Origin: Brachyspira murdochii DSM 12563
Lineage (GTDB): Bacteria > Spirochaetota > Brachyspiria > Brachyspirales > Brachyspiraceae
Assembly (NCBI RefSeq): GCF_000092845.1
Contig: NC_014150.1
Span: forward strand, 930,001-994,000
Direction: 5' to 3'
Length of the DNA: 64,000 nt
Both the position numbers and the translations under genes were made by a program. Positions 1 to 8,797 of this stretch are shown here, piece by piece. Every line of letters begins with the position of its first letter. Position 1 is the first letter of the stretch. Below the pieces are notes generated by a model. That model saw only the letters and a list, made by a program, of their open reading frames with translations, was not told where the DNA came from and did no database searches.

Positions 1-902
1 GGAGGATAAATAAATATATTTGTAGAGCCTTCAAGTCTTTTGAAATCATAATTATCATATTCACTTTCCAAAACTCTTGCAACTGTAGTTCCGCATGATA
101 CTATTCTTCTACCCTCTTTTTTAGCATTGATTATAATATCATAGCTATCTTTTGGTATTATAAACTTCTCTTCATGCATAATATGATTACGTAAATCATC
201 TTCTTTTAGAGGATTAAAAGTAGAAAAACCTACATGCAAAGTAACATAGCATACTGTAACACCAATAGACTTTATTTTGTCTAAAAGCTCATTAGTAAAA
301 TGAAGACCAGAAGTAGGAGAAGCAATACTTCCCTCATTTTTAGCATATACATTTTGATAAAACTCTTTATCATTGCTGTTGTATTCTTCTTCACCTTTTC
401 TTTTCCTGCTTTGAATTATATACGGAGGAAGCGGAATTTTTCCTATAGTATCTAAAATATCATTTGTTAATGGTTTTGAAAACTTTATTAATTTAGTAGA
501 TATATTATCTTTTTCTATCAATGCCTCAATATTTCCTACATTATCTAAATGAGCATAATCTAAATATAGTGTATCAGCCTCTTTAATATTTTTACCCTTT
601 ATCAAACATTCCCAAGTGCTTTCATCATTGTTAACTTTATTAAGGAGAAGTATTTCAGCATTTCCTCCAGTAGATTTTTTTGCGTATATTCTTGCTGGTA
701 TTACTTTGCTGTCATTTAAAACTAATACATCATCTTTATTTAAATAATTAATAATATCTGCAAATATTTTATGTTCTAATTCTCCTGTATTTTTATTTAA
801 AGTCATTAACCTGCAATGATCCCTTTCATAATTAGGCTCTGTTGCTATTAAATTTTCAGGTAAATAAAAATTGTAAGTCTCTTTATTTAAATAGTCTGTC
901 AT
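1..902 (-). CDS. queA: tRNA preQ1 ribosyltransferase-isomerase QueA (partial, C-terminus cut)
   Basis: QueA transfers and isomerises the ribosyl group of S-adenosylmethionine onto preQ1 in tRNA, giving epoxyqueuosine, in the cytoplasm. The reading frame runs from an ATG at 902 off the left edge without a stop. About 300 residues are present, against roughly 340 in the family, so about 40 C-terminal residues are missing. It begins MTDYLNKETYNFYLPENLIA and shows family segments around residues 60-70 (VLVLNDSKVIPAR), near residue 200 (ASPTSGLHF) and further on (VTLHVGFSTF). It follows the XPB-like gene by about 24 bases on the same strand, so lepB, that gene and queA are probably co-transcribed. 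Identification is confident. Confidence 0.93.
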   Translation of the reverse strand, partial: MTDYLNKETYNFYLPENLIATEPNYERDHCRLMTLNKNTGELEHKIFADIINYLNKDDVLVLNDSKVIPARIYAKKSTGGNAEILLLNKVNNDESTWECLIKGKNIKEADTLYLDYAHLDNVGNIEALIEKDNISTKLIKFSKPLTNDILDTIGKIPLPPYIIQSRKRKGEEEYNSNDKEFYQNVYAKNEGSIASPTSGLHFTNELLDKIKSIGVTVCYVTLHVGFSTFNPLKEDDLRNHIMHEEKFIIPKDSYDIIINAKKEGRRIVSCGTTVARVLESEYDNYDFKRLEGSTNIFIYP

Positions 903-926
903 AATTTTTAATCACTTATTTTTTAT

Positions 927-2561
927 TTAGAATGTTACTATTATCTTTCTCTGTCTTAAAAACTTGGTAAGATTTTTTTTAGTAGTAGAAGATGATTTCA
1001 CAATAGCATATTCATCACTTATTTTTTTTATAATAATACCTTTTCTTTTTGCCTCATGGATAATCTCTTCAAGTTTATTAGCATCTTTAATTATCACAAG
1101 CGTAACATTATCATACACATAAGAGATTATTCCTCTGTCATACCATCTTTTTATGCTTGTTTCTACATGTTTAGGCATCTCTACATTACTATCAATGAGT
1201 ATATTTTTTAATACGGCTAAAAACTTATCAAAAGAATATTCTGATACTTCATCACTGATTATAGTTTTCCCTTTTAAAACACTTTCTTCTGTCATTGTGT
1301 ATGTATAAACAGTCTCCTGCTTATCGAGTTCAAAATATAAATTGCACATATATATAAAGTTGTTAGAAAATAAATAATGATTAATTAAAGTAAGTTCAAA
1401 ATTACCATTTATAAAGCATTTTTTATTATTATCATCAATTACAGGTTTTCTAATAGCCAAAATAGCATTCTCATAAAAAGAAACCTCAGTAATACCTAAT
1501 ACAAACATAGAATAAATTATATTGTTATACATTTCCATAGAAAGCGAAATATTATGTTCTTTTAATTTAACGTACAGTGTAGATTTTGAAATACTTCCTT
1601 CTTCCAATATATCTAATATTTTTTTATAATAATCATGATAATTTTTATAAATAGTTTTTAATATAAGTTCTTTTCTATCATCTATAGAATTTGACAAATA
1701 ATTTTTTATATTATCATATTCCAATGATATAAAACCTTTATTATCAAGTTTTATCAAATCTAATTTTGAACATATGTTTATTATGACAGCAGGCTCTATA
1801 TTGTTGGTAAGAAAATTAATATTGATATCATCTATACATAATTTCTGAACATCGCATTCATATATAAATGTATCAATATCATTTAATATATTAAAATGAT
1901 TATATATAAATATAGAACTATCAATATTATCTTTAAGGCTCTTTTCCAAATTGGACAAAACATTATTATTATTTATACCTATATAAGTTTGAAGCTCATC
2001 ACCAAAAAAATAAACCGATACAATATTCGCTTTGCACAAAGCAAATAATTCATCATCATTCATTTTTGATTTATTATAATCGATAATATTTCCATTTTCA
2101 TATATATTAATTATTTTCTGAAGATATTTTTTATATATATTAGCAGTGTATGTACAATCTATATAATTAGTAATTTTAATACTTTCTTTTAGTATAATAC
2201 TTTCTATAATAGGTTTAACATTAGGAAGAAAGTATAAGGTATCATCATGAGAGTTTAATCTTCTTCTTTTTATTTTTAAATATAAAAGTCCGGATTTTTT
2301 TATTTCATCTATATAATTAAAGAAAGCAGGTATTTGTTTTTGAGTATATTTAAGAGAATATGCTATATCTATAGAGTTTAACTCTTTGCTTTCATTTTTT
2401 AAAACATAAAGCACAATGTTTTTAGCTTCTTTAGATAAAGTATAAAATTTAAAAGAAACAATAAAAACATTAGAAGATTTTGTTTCTAAATCATCTGTAT
2501 TTTTTACTTTCCAAATTTTGTATAATTCTTTTAAACTATCTTGAGAAATTTGATCATACAT
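927..2561 (-). CDS. XPB/Ssl2 N-terminal-domain-like protein without helicase
   Basis: 544 residues, no signal peptide or membrane segment. The N-terminal third (about residues 40-120) looks like a winged-helix region. The C-terminal half resembles the XPB/Ssl2 helicase N-terminal family (PF13625 type): a strand region near residue 385 (CFINGNFELTLI), an alternating Tyr-Thr segment with a GKTIISDEVSEYSFDKFLAVL-like helix pair, then a PKHVETSIKRWYDRGIISY helix and strand. No Walker A, Walker B or DEAD motif is present, so this is a helicase-associated domain without its motor. It sits 10 bases after lepB and before queA. The family call comes from pattern memory and is moderate; the function is unknown. 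Confidence 0.5.
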   Translation of the reverse strand: MYDQISQDSLKELYKIWKVKNTDDLETKSSNVFIVSFKFYTLSKEAKNIVLYVLKNESKELNSIDIAYSLKYTQKQIPAFFNYIDEIKKSGLLYLKIKRRRLNSHDDTLYFLPNVKPIIESIILKESIKITNYIDCTYTANIYKKYLQKIINIYENGNIIDYNKSKMNDDELFALCKANIVSVYFFGDELQTYIGINNNNVLSNLEKSLKDNIDSSIFIYNHFNILNDIDTFIYECDVQKLCIDDININFLTNNIEPAVIINICSKLDLIKLDNKGFISLEYDNIKNYLSNSIDDRKELILKTIYKNYHDYYKKILDILEEGSISKSTLYVKLKEHNISLSMEMYNNIIYSMFVLGITEVSFYENAILAIRKPVIDDNNKKCFINGNFELTLINHYLFSNNFIYMCNLYFELDKQETVYTYTMTEESVLKGKTIISDEVSEYSFDKFLAVLKNILIDSNVEMPKHVETSIKRWYDRGIISYVYDNVTLVIIKDANKLEEIIHEAKRKGIIIKKISDEYAIVKSSSTTKKNLTKFLRQRKIIVTF

Positions 2562-2571
2562 ATTGCTATTC

Positions 2572-3621
2572 TTATTTAATTATAAAGTATTTAAAAAATC
2601 CTTGCTCTACATCATCAGGTCTTTTAGACTGTATCCAAGCAATCATAGGCTGACCTTTTATATGTCTGTACGGAACAAGTCCCCACATTCTGCTGTCGCA
2701 GCTTTGATCTCTATTATCTCCCATTACAAAGAAATAATCCTCTGGAACATTATATATATATTCATCAGGTCTGTCTTTGGCATTAGGAACATATATATTC
2801 ATCCAATACCATAATTTTATATCATCGCTTACTATCTCATCATTTATATAAACTTCAAAAGAGCTGTAATCATTATAATAATCTGTTTTATCAACTATCT
2901 TTTTAAATATCATAACATCACCTTTTTTAGGAACATAAATAGGTCCATATATATCTATACGAGGAACAAACTCTCTATCATTTCCATAAAAGAAATAACC
3001 CCATTTATCTTCTATTTCATTTCCATTTATAATTATTTTTTTATTTCTAATTTCAACTGTTTCTCCAGCAGTAGCTATAACACGCTTAACAAATTCTTTT
3101 CTAGGATCCAAATCTACAGTTTTAAGTCCCAAAAATAAATTAGCAGGTGCTAAATGAGTGCCTCCAGTAAGTTTTTCTCCTATATAGTCTGCAAGTAAAA
3201 ATCTAGGGTCCCAAGTAAAAGGAGTAAGAGCAAACACCATAACTGGAAGTTTTAAAAATTGAACCAATGGAGAAGGCTCATAATAAGGCATAGCAGACTC
3301 GCATCCGAAAGAAGCAGAAGGAGGAGCTCTGAATACCACCAAATCCCCCCTTTGAGGAGATTTTATTTTAGGAAGTCTGTATCCTAAAAGCCCATCTGTA
3401 AAAGGCAATTTAACCCCATAAACAAATCTATTTGCAAAGAGTCTGTCTCCGGGCATTATAATAGGTATCATAGAGCCTGTTGGTATTTGATAATTCTGTA
3501 TTAAAAATGTATTTATAAGAAGCACAATAACTATTGCATATAATATTTCTTTTAATGTATGTTTAAAATTACGGCATTCGCCTATTATTGTTTCTGTAAT
3601 ATTTTTTATAGGATTCTCCAT
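2572..3621 (-). CDS. lepB: Signal peptidase I
   Basis: Membrane-bound serine protease that removes signal peptides from Sec-exported proteins. I chose the ATG at 3621, which has AAGGGG eight bases upstream, over a TTG at 3639 in the same frame; this gives 349 residues. One membrane helix lies at about residues 25-43, followed by the box with catalytic Ser50 (PTGSMIP). The general-base Lys is at about 179 (KRVIATAGE) and the conserved GDNRDQSCDSR box is near 310. It is longer than E. coli LepB because of an insert between the two catalytic boxes. It leads a probable lepB / XPB-like / queA operon. Confidence 0.95.
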   Translation of the reverse strand: MENPIKNITETIIGECRNFKHTLKEILYAIVIVLLINTFLIQNYQIPTGSMIPIIMPGDRLFANRFVYGVKLPFTDGLLGYRLPKIKSPQRGDLVVFRAPPSASFGCESAMPYYEPSPLVQFLKLPVMVFALTPFTWDPRFLLADYIGEKLTGGTHLAPANLFLGLKTVDLDPRKEFVKRVIATAGETVEIRNKKIIINGNEIEDKWGYFFYGNDREFVPRIDIYGPIYVPKKGDVMIFKKIVDKTDYYNDYSSFEVYINDEIVSDDIKLWYWMNIYVPNAKDRPDEYIYNVPEDYFFVMGDNRDQSCDSRMWGLVPYRHIKGQPMIAWIQSKRPDDVEQGFFKYFIIK

Positions 3622-3723
3622 TAACTTAACCCCTTGCAATAATAAATATTGATGTAAAAGTATATAATAAAACTGTTAAAATAGCAATTGTATAAAAAGA
3701 ATTTACTAGAAAATATAAAATTA

Positions 3724-4953
3724 TTAATCTAATACTGGAAGGCTAACACCGAGTTTATAAAACTTCACTAAATCGCTAATTTGTTCTTTTTTTTCAAAAT
3801 CTATGATTTTATTGTTTGAATCATCTGAAGGATATATTATAATACAATTTGGAATATAATTTTCAATATCATTTGTAAACTCTTTTACTATACTTTCAAC
3901 TCTTCCATATCCTGAAAGCTGCCTAATATCTTCTATGTTTATACCATTATTACAGCTGCTTTTATATTTAGTATCTGCTATATAATCATATCCATTGCAC
4001 TTAATAATAAAATCAGGTTTTAATTTATGACGGCTATATACTTCTTGATATAATATTTTTGCATTTTTATTTTTTAGTGAATCATCAAGTAAAGCATAAA
4101 CATATTTCTCAAATAATAATGACATATCAATATAGAAAGGAGGAGCATAATTTTCTTTATTTGAATCTTTATACCTTTTTAATTTGATTATATTAATAGC
4201 TAATTTTATAAGCAGCTTATATTTTTTGTATAGCGGATTTAATTTTATATTATGAAGTTCATAAAAATGAAGTTCATCAGATACTTCAGAAAAAAAGGTC
4301 ATACAAGAAAAAGAATTATAAATACTTCCTATATTGGAGTAGCATATTTTTAATGCCTTTTTTAGTATTCTATTTTCCAAGCAGTTTATATCATAATCAA
4401 AATAAGAACAGTATACTCTGTCATTTCTAGCAGTCATAATATTTTTCTTTATATGATTTGAAAAATCTATTTTACCTTTTATTTTTGAATTAAGATTTTC
4501 TTCTTTTCTTATAAAATTTCTTTTAAGTCCGTTATGAAGCTCTAATTCAAGCATTCTCAAAAAATGTATACTTGTTAAAGCATCAAGTCCTTTTATTAAT
4601 ATGCTTCCTTTATAATCTATAGCAGGCTCTTCAAAATTAATGCTGTATATTTTATCAAAGTCTTTTATCATACTTGAATAAGACAAGCATTTTGAAAACA
4701 TTTTCATAAAATCAATATTATCTATTTTAGGATTAATTATAATATTTTTTGTATATTCATTATCAAGCCAGAAAGCACCTATATAATAGGAAAGAGTTTT
4801 TCCAAATGAATTTTTCCCAAATATGTATTCTCTGTATTTTGAATTATTTATATGTTCAATAAGTGAATCACAATTTATCTCATTATGCTCATTAAATGAA
4901 GCAGAATTATTTTTACAAAATTCGCATTCGCATTGATTATTTAAATTATCCAT
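3724..4953 (-). CDS. mcrC: McrC-type nuclease subunit of a type IV restriction system
   Basis: 409 residues. McrC docks on the McrB GTPase ring and supplies DNA cleavage at modified cytosines. The C-terminal third holds a PD-(D/E)XK core: a KPDFII strand, about 13 residues, then YIADTKYK with the catalytic Asp and Lys. It is preceded by PPFYIDMSLLFEKYVYALL, typical of McrC family nuclease regions. The N-terminus carries a Cys-rich stretch (CECEFC) that is not usual for the family and could bind metal. It starts 5 bases after the mcrB stop with no clear Shine-Dalgarno, which suggests translational coupling. A stand-alone nuclease is less likely given the adjacent McrB. Confidence 0.85.
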   Translation of the reverse strand: MDNLNNQCECEFCKNNSASFNEHNEINCDSLIEHINNSKYREYIFGKNSFGKTLSYYIGAFWLDNEYTKNIIINPKIDNIDFMKMFSKCLSYSSMIKDFDKIYSINFEEPAIDYKGSILIKGLDALTSIHFLRMLELELHNGLKRNFIRKEENLNSKIKGKIDFSNHIKKNIMTARNDRVYCSYFDYDINCLENRILKKALKICYSNIGSIYNSFSCMTFFSEVSDELHFYELHNIKLNPLYKKYKLLIKLAINIIKLKRYKDSNKENYAPPFYIDMSLLFEKYVYALLDDSLKNKNAKILYQEVYSRHKLKPDFIIKCNGYDYIADTKYKSSCNNGINIEDIRQLSGYGRVESIVKEFTNDIENYIPNCIIIYPSDDSNNKIIDFEKKEQISDLVKFYKLGVSLPVLD

Positions 4954-4958
4954 AAGAA

Positions 4959-6155
4959 TTATATTGCCAAATCTTTAATAGATTTTTTTATATTGTCATC
5001 ACTTTTTAATATACCGTCTTTATAATACTCTAATAATAAAGGCTTTATTTCATAATCTAATTTTCTTTTTAGCTCTTCTTCATCTTTAGCCATAAAATAG
5101 CTATGCCCTATCATAATATCATCAATCTCGAATTCTTCATTTAATTTTTCTTTAATAATGTTTTCTATATTATTAAATAGTGTAGAAGCTTTTGATTTTA
5201 ATTCTTCATTATCATTATAATAATTTTCAATTTTTTCTTTATCTGCTTTAATAGTTATAAATGCAAATCTTCTTCTTAAAGCATAATCAATATAACCTAT
5301 GCTTCTGTCAGTTGTATTCATAGTACCTATTATATATAAATTGCTAGGCACAGAAAATATTTCTTTGGAATAAGGCAGTTTAACTTCTATTTCATTGTCA
5401 GCATTTTTTCTTTTATCAGCTTCCAATAATGTAATAAGCTCTCCGAATATTTTTGCTATATTACCGCGGTTAATTTCATCTATTATAAGTACAACAGGAT
5501 TTTTATTATTTTCAATAAGATCTGATAAGTTATAATTTTCCTTTAAATATTCTATAAGAGGATCTACATATGATCTATAAGATTTATATTTTTTATAATA
5601 TATTCCAAATAAAGCAGCTCTTATATATCTCCAATTATCTCCTACTTGGGAAGCAGGCTTACATAATACCTTCCCTTTATCATTAGTAGTTAAATAAAAA
5701 TCAAGTCCTGTTTTTGTTTTTAAAGTAATTTTACCAATATTATTATTTTTTTCATCAAATCTTATATTTTCTTCAATTAATTTATTTTGAAATTCATTCC
5801 ATACATCTTCTATATTATTTTTATCATTACCTGCTGTAATTGAATATCTGCAAGCCTCTTTGAAAATTCCGTCTGTGATTTCATAAGATATATTGTCGTC
5901 ATTAGAAATAGGTTTATATCCTTCAACAAACTCCTCATAATCCATAGACTGATGAAAAGTTGTAAAGAATATCTGATTCTTTTCCATAAGCTCTTTATAT
6001 CTTTTCATAACTTCTTTTCTGTCATTTGATATTTTTTCGTCAATCAAATTAACAGCAATTTCAGCAGTAGAATAAGTTTTTCCAGTACCAGGTGCTCCTT
6101 GAAGTATAATCTGCTTTTTTTGTTTTAGTATATTAATAATCTCTTCTTTTTCCAT
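4959..6155 (-). CDS. mcrB: McrB-type AAA+ GTPase of a type IV restriction system
   Basis: AAA+ motor that forms a ring with McrC and translocates DNA on GTP hydrolysis. From the ATG at 6155, which has GAGGA ten bases upstream, it has 398 residues. Walker A is GAPGTGKT at about residues 20-27, Walker B is VVLIIDEINRG, and the McrB signature MNTTDRS precedes sensor residues in ALRRRFAF. An alternative upstream ATG at 6206 in the same frame lies inside the 3' end of the EVE gene. The frame continues into the EVE coding sequence if one A of the A6 run at 6189-6194 is removed, so the ancestral protein was probably an EVE-McrB fusion. As drawn it lacks its own DNA-recognition domain. Confidence 0.9.
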   Translation of the reverse strand: MEKEEIINILKQKKQIILQGAPGTGKTYSTAEIAVNLIDEKISNDRKEVMKRYKELMEKNQIFFTTFHQSMDYEEFVEGYKPISNDDNISYEITDGIFKEACRYSITAGNDKNNIEDVWNEFQNKLIEENIRFDEKNNNIGKITLKTKTGLDFYLTTNDKGKVLCKPASQVGDNWRYIRAALFGIYYKKYKSYRSYVDPLIEYLKENYNLSDLIENNKNPVVLIIDEINRGNIAKIFGELITLLEADKRKNADNEIEVKLPYSKEIFSVPSNLYIIGTMNTTDRSIGYIDYALRRRFAFITIKADKEKIENYYNDNEELKSKASTLFNNIENIIKEKLNEEFEIDDIMIGHSYFMAKDEEELKRKLDYEIKPLLLEYYKDGILKSDDNIKKSIKDLAI

Positions 6156-6183
6156 TTTTTTTAGTTCCTCATAATAAGCTTTG

Positions 6184-6566
6184 TTACATTTTTTCACGTA
6201 CTTCATCTTTTTTTATTAAACCTGTACCTCTATTTTCATAGATGATAGGTTCTTCTAGTTCTATCCATCTATTAACTTCAATTATATCAACTTCATCTTC
6301 TAAAGAAACACCGTAATAATTAGCTTTTTCTTCATCTATTAAATCTTTCCAAGTGCAGTACTCTTCTGAAACTGAAGCCGCTTCTCCTATAGCTATTATT
6401 TTAAAACCTTCTTTTGCTGCTATTAAATCACCAACTTGTAAATCTCTAAAATATTCTATTCTTCTATTGTAGCTTCCTAATATAGCAGAATTATGCTTTT
6501 TAAACTCTTCAAAATATGAAGGCTTACCATCACCCCAGCTAACTCCGCATGCAAAAACTTTTCTTA
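6184..6566 (-). repeat. Direct repeat unit 1 (EVE coding sequence)
   Basis: About 383 bases that match 6623-7004 with one substitution (near 6474) and one extra T in the T-run at 6189-6194. Outside these limits similarity drops quickly. The partner unit lies 438 bases to the right in the same orientation. Confidence 0.95.
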
Positions 6567-6573
6567 ATTGCAT
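6184..6573 (-). CDS. EVE (PUA-like) domain protein, copy 1, out of frame with mcrB
   Basis: 129 residues. The family signature is visible as FACGVSWGDGKPSYF near the start, with a VGDLIAAKEG strand and a NRWIELEEPIIYENRGTGLI C-terminal strand. EVE domains read modified bases and often sit with or inside McrB proteins. The stop arises because the A6 run at 6189-6194 is one base longer than in copy 2; with five A residues the frame would read on into mcrB. It therefore overlaps the longest mcrB frame by about 23 bases. It differs from copy 2 by one substitution (Asn for Ser in the GSY-RR segment), the second residue and the tail. It could be a functional stand-alone reader, or the severed N-terminal domain of McrB. 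Confidence 0.8.
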   Translation of the reverse strand: MQLRKVFACGVSWGDGKPSYFEEFKKHNSAILGSYNRRIEYFRDLQVGDLIAAKEGFKIIAIGEAASVSEEYCTWKDLIDEEKANYYGVSLEDEVDIIEVNRWIELEEPIIYENRGTGLIKKDEVREKM

Positions 6574-6600
6574 TTAACTACTCTTTATTTAATAATAAAA

Positions 6601-7011
6601 TTAATTTCTACCAAAAACTTCATTACATTTTTCACGTACTTCATCTTTTTTTATTAAACCTGTACCTCTATTTTCATAGATGATAGGTTCTTCTAGTTCT
6701 ATCCATCTATTAACTTCAATTATATCAACTTCATCTTCTAAAGAAACACCGTAATAATTAGCTTTTTCTTCATCTATTAAATCTTTCCAAGTGCAGTACT
6801 CTTCTGAAACTGAAGCCGCTTCTCCTATAGCTATTATTTTAAAACCTTCTTTTGCTGCTATTAAATCACCAACTTGTAAATCTCTAAAATATTCTATTCT
6901 TCTACTGTAGCTTCCTAATATAGCAGAATTATGCTTTTTAAACTCTTCAAAATATGAAGGCTTACCATCACCCCAGCTAACTCCGCATGCAAAAACTTTT
7001 CTTAGCTCCAT
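6601..7011 (-). CDS. EVE (PUA-like) domain protein, copy 2, first gene of the McrBC operon
   Basis: 136 residues, nearly identical to the downstream EVE copy but with its own C-terminal tail (CNEVFGRN) and stop. The ATG at 7011 is preceded by TAGGAG at good spacing. A TTGACA-N16-TATAAT promoter lies 40-65 bases upstream on the minus strand, making this the promoter-proximal gene of EVE - EVE - mcrB - mcrC. By family knowledge it should bind a modified base, probably a modified cytosine; that substrate is inferred from the McrBC neighbours. No catalytic residues are expected. Confidence 0.85.
   Translation of the reverse strand: MELRKVFACGVSWGDGKPSYFEEFKKHNSAILGSYSRRIEYFRDLQVGDLIAAKEGFKIIAIGEAASVSEEYCTWKDLIDEEKANYYGVSLEDEVDIIEVNRWIELEEPIIYENRGTGLIKKDEVREKCNEVFGRN
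6623..7004 (-). repeat. Direct repeat unit 2 (EVE coding sequence)
   Basis: Partner of the unit at 6184-6566. The T-run here has five bases instead of six, which keeps this copy in frame through its tail. Confidence 0.95.
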
Positions 7012-7048
7012 ATTACACTCCTATTAATTATGTATATTTAATTGTAAA

Positions 7049-7076
7049 ATTATAGCATAATATGCTTAAATGTCAA
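7049..7076 (-). promoter_or_regulatory. Promoter of the EVE-EVE-mcrB-mcrC operon
   Basis: On the minus strand TTGACA (7076-7071), a 16-base spacer and TATAAT (7054-7049). Both boxes are perfect consensus. The start codon at 7011 follows with a leader of about 30 bases that contains the Shine-Dalgarno. Confidence 0.85.
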
Positions 7077-7159
7077 TGACAGTAGTTATAATTTATATGT
7101 TTTATTTACAAAAAATAAATAGCTTATATAATATAGAGAAAATACTTTTGGAGAAAATA

Positions 7160-7687
7160 TTGAAAAAAATAATACTGCTTTTTATACTTATTTTAATATT
7201 ATCATCTTGTGCAGCTAAGGTACATTTAGTAGAAGATTCTTTTTATGGAAGCAAATTCTATCAAACAGATTATGTCTCTATAACTTTTTGGTCAGCAACT
7301 ATTAAATTCAGATTAAGAAATATAAGCGGTACTGATAATATAATATTAGAAGTACAGTACATTACAGACGGCTCTTTTAATATTACAGAAAAAAGTAAAG
7401 TAGTGTTAAAATTTTCTGACAGTACATTTTTGGATCTATACTACACATCTTTAATGCCTAAAACAGATACTGAAGTGATATACGGAACTTCTATATATTT
7501 TATGGATACGGCATATGTAGATAGAAGTTACAGCATACAGGCAGAAAATAAAATAACAGATATGAAAACAATTACAGATATACGCGTAGAAACTTCTGAC
7601 GGATTTAAAAATTTCAAAGTAAAAGAAAGTGCTGCAAATGATATTATAAGATTATATAATGAGATGAAAGAGCTTTTATCAAAATAA
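7160..7687 (+). CDS. Putative lipoprotein of unknown function
   Basis: 175 residues from a TTG start at 7160, chosen because GGAG lies six bases upstream and because a longer frame from 7070 would begin inside the divergent McrBC promoter. The N-terminus is a lipoprotein signal: LKKIILLFILILILSSC, with Cys17 as the lipidation site. The mature part is rich in beta-strand-like sequence and ends in a short helix. It is probably anchored in the periplasm or outer membrane. I do not recognise the family. Confidence 0.75.
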   Translation: MKKIILLFILILILSSCAAKVHLVEDSFYGSKFYQTDYVSITFWSATIKFRLRNISGTDNIILEVQYITDGSFNITEKSKVVLKFSDSTFLDLYYTSLMPKTDTEVIYGTSIYFMDTAYVDRSYSIQAENKITDMKTITDIRVETSDGFKNFKVKESAANDIIRLYNEMKELLSK

Positions 7688-7791
7688 ACTATATACAAAA
7701 TATTTTTAATAAAGTTATAGCATTTTAATTAATACTATTATATAATCATTCCTATATTATTTTTTATATTAAAAATAGAGAGAGATTTATT

Positions 7792-8664
7792 ATGACTTTC
7801 ACAGATCTAATTATGACTTTAAACAAATTTTGGAGTGAAAATGGATGTATAATACAGCAGGGCTATGATTTAGAAGTAGGAGCAGGTACTTTTAATCCAG
7901 CAACTGCATTAAGAGCTTTAGGACCTGAGCCTTTCAGCGTGGCTTATGTAGAGCCTTCAAGAAGACCAACTGATGGAAGATATGGTGAAAATCCAAACCG
8001 ACTTCAGCATTATTATCAATATCAAGTTATAATGAAACCATCTCCTGAAAATATTCAGGATTTGTATATACAAAGTTTGGAAGCATTAGGTATAAGTTTT
8101 AAAGATCATGATATACGTTTTGTTCATGATGACTGGGAATCACCTACACTCGGAGCTTGGGGACTTGGCTGGGAAGTTTGGCTTGATGGTATGGAAATTA
8201 CTCAGTTTACATATTTCCAAGCTGTAGGAGGCATAAATTTAAAGCCTATAACTGGAGAGATAACTTACGGACTTGAAAGAATATGTATGTATCTTCAAAA
8301 CGTTGATAATGTTTATGATTTGGAATGGGGACATGGAATAAAATACGGCGATGTACATTTACAGGGTGAAAGAGAGTTTTCTAAATATAATTTTGAAGTA
8401 GCTGATACAGATATGTATTTCAGACATTTTAAAGAATATGAAGAAGAATGCGGCAGATGTTTATCTCAAGGCTGCGTACTTCCTGCTTATGATATGGTTA
8501 TGAAAAGTTCGCATGTATTTAATATGCTTGATGCCAGAAATGCTATAAGTGTTACTGAACGTGCAGGTTACATTGCAAGAGTAAGAGAGCTTATGAAAAA
8601 AGTTTCTGCTGCTTATATAGAATCAAGAGAAAAAATGGGATATCCGCTAATAAAAAATAAGTAA
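7792..8664 (+). CDS. glyQ: Glycyl-tRNA synthetase alpha subunit
   Basis: 290 residues, the usual length for GlyQ, the catalytic subunit of the alpha2-beta2 bacterial enzyme that charges tRNA-Gly. It starts [19 protein letters not shown] and contains the invariant stretches [36 protein letters not shown] and the class II core [15 protein letters not shown]. The ATG follows AGAGAGA. A strong terminator follows, and no glyS (beta subunit) is present on either side, so that partner must lie elsewhere in the genome. No T-box leader is seen in the 104-base upstream gap. Confidence 0.97.
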   Translation: MTFTDLIMTLNKFWSENGCIIQQGYDLEVGAGTFNPATALRALGPEPFSVAYVEPSRRPTDGRYGENPNRLQHYYQYQVIMKPSPENIQDLYIQSLEALGISFKDHDIRFVHDDWESPTLGAWGLGWEVWLDGMEITQFTYFQAVGGINLKPITGEITYGLERICMYLQNVDNVYDLEWGHGIKYGDVHLQGEREFSKYNFEVADTDMYFRHFKEYEEECGRCLSQGCVLPAYDMVMKSSHVFNMLDARNAISVTERAGYIARVRELMKKVSAAYIESREKMGYPLIKNK

Positions 8665-8700
8665 CTTCTTATTATATATTTTTATAACTTTTTAGATAAT

Positions 8701-8734
8701 AAAAGGCCTCTGATAATTTTCAGAAGCCTTTTTT
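8701..8734 (+). terminator. Rho-independent terminator after glyQ
   Basis: Stem AAAAGGC-CTCTGA with TCAGA-AGCCTTTT and a short AT loop, followed by a T-run. It lies 36 bases after the glyQ stop and could also serve dsdA transcription from the other side. Confidence 0.85.
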
Positions 8735-8797
8735 ACGATTGGAGAAGTTTTATTACAATTTAATGGTTTAATTTATTATTTACTATCAAAATTAATT

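Noticed and set aside
2563-2814. Plus-strand frame opposite lepB
   Set aside because: It is antisense to the conserved end of LepB, with no ribosome site.
6184-6210. Programmed ribosomal -1 frameshift joining EVE and McrB
   Set aside because: The mcrB frame is +1 relative to EVE and no standard slippery heptamer in the right register is present; a length change of the A-run fits better.
7070-7159. N-terminal extension of the lipoprotein gene
   Set aside because: It begins inside the divergent McrBC promoter and would bury the lipoprotein signal; the TTG at 7160 has a proper ribosome site.
7688-7791. T-box leader for glyQ
   Set aside because: The gap is too short and no T-box consensus or antiterminator pair is visible.
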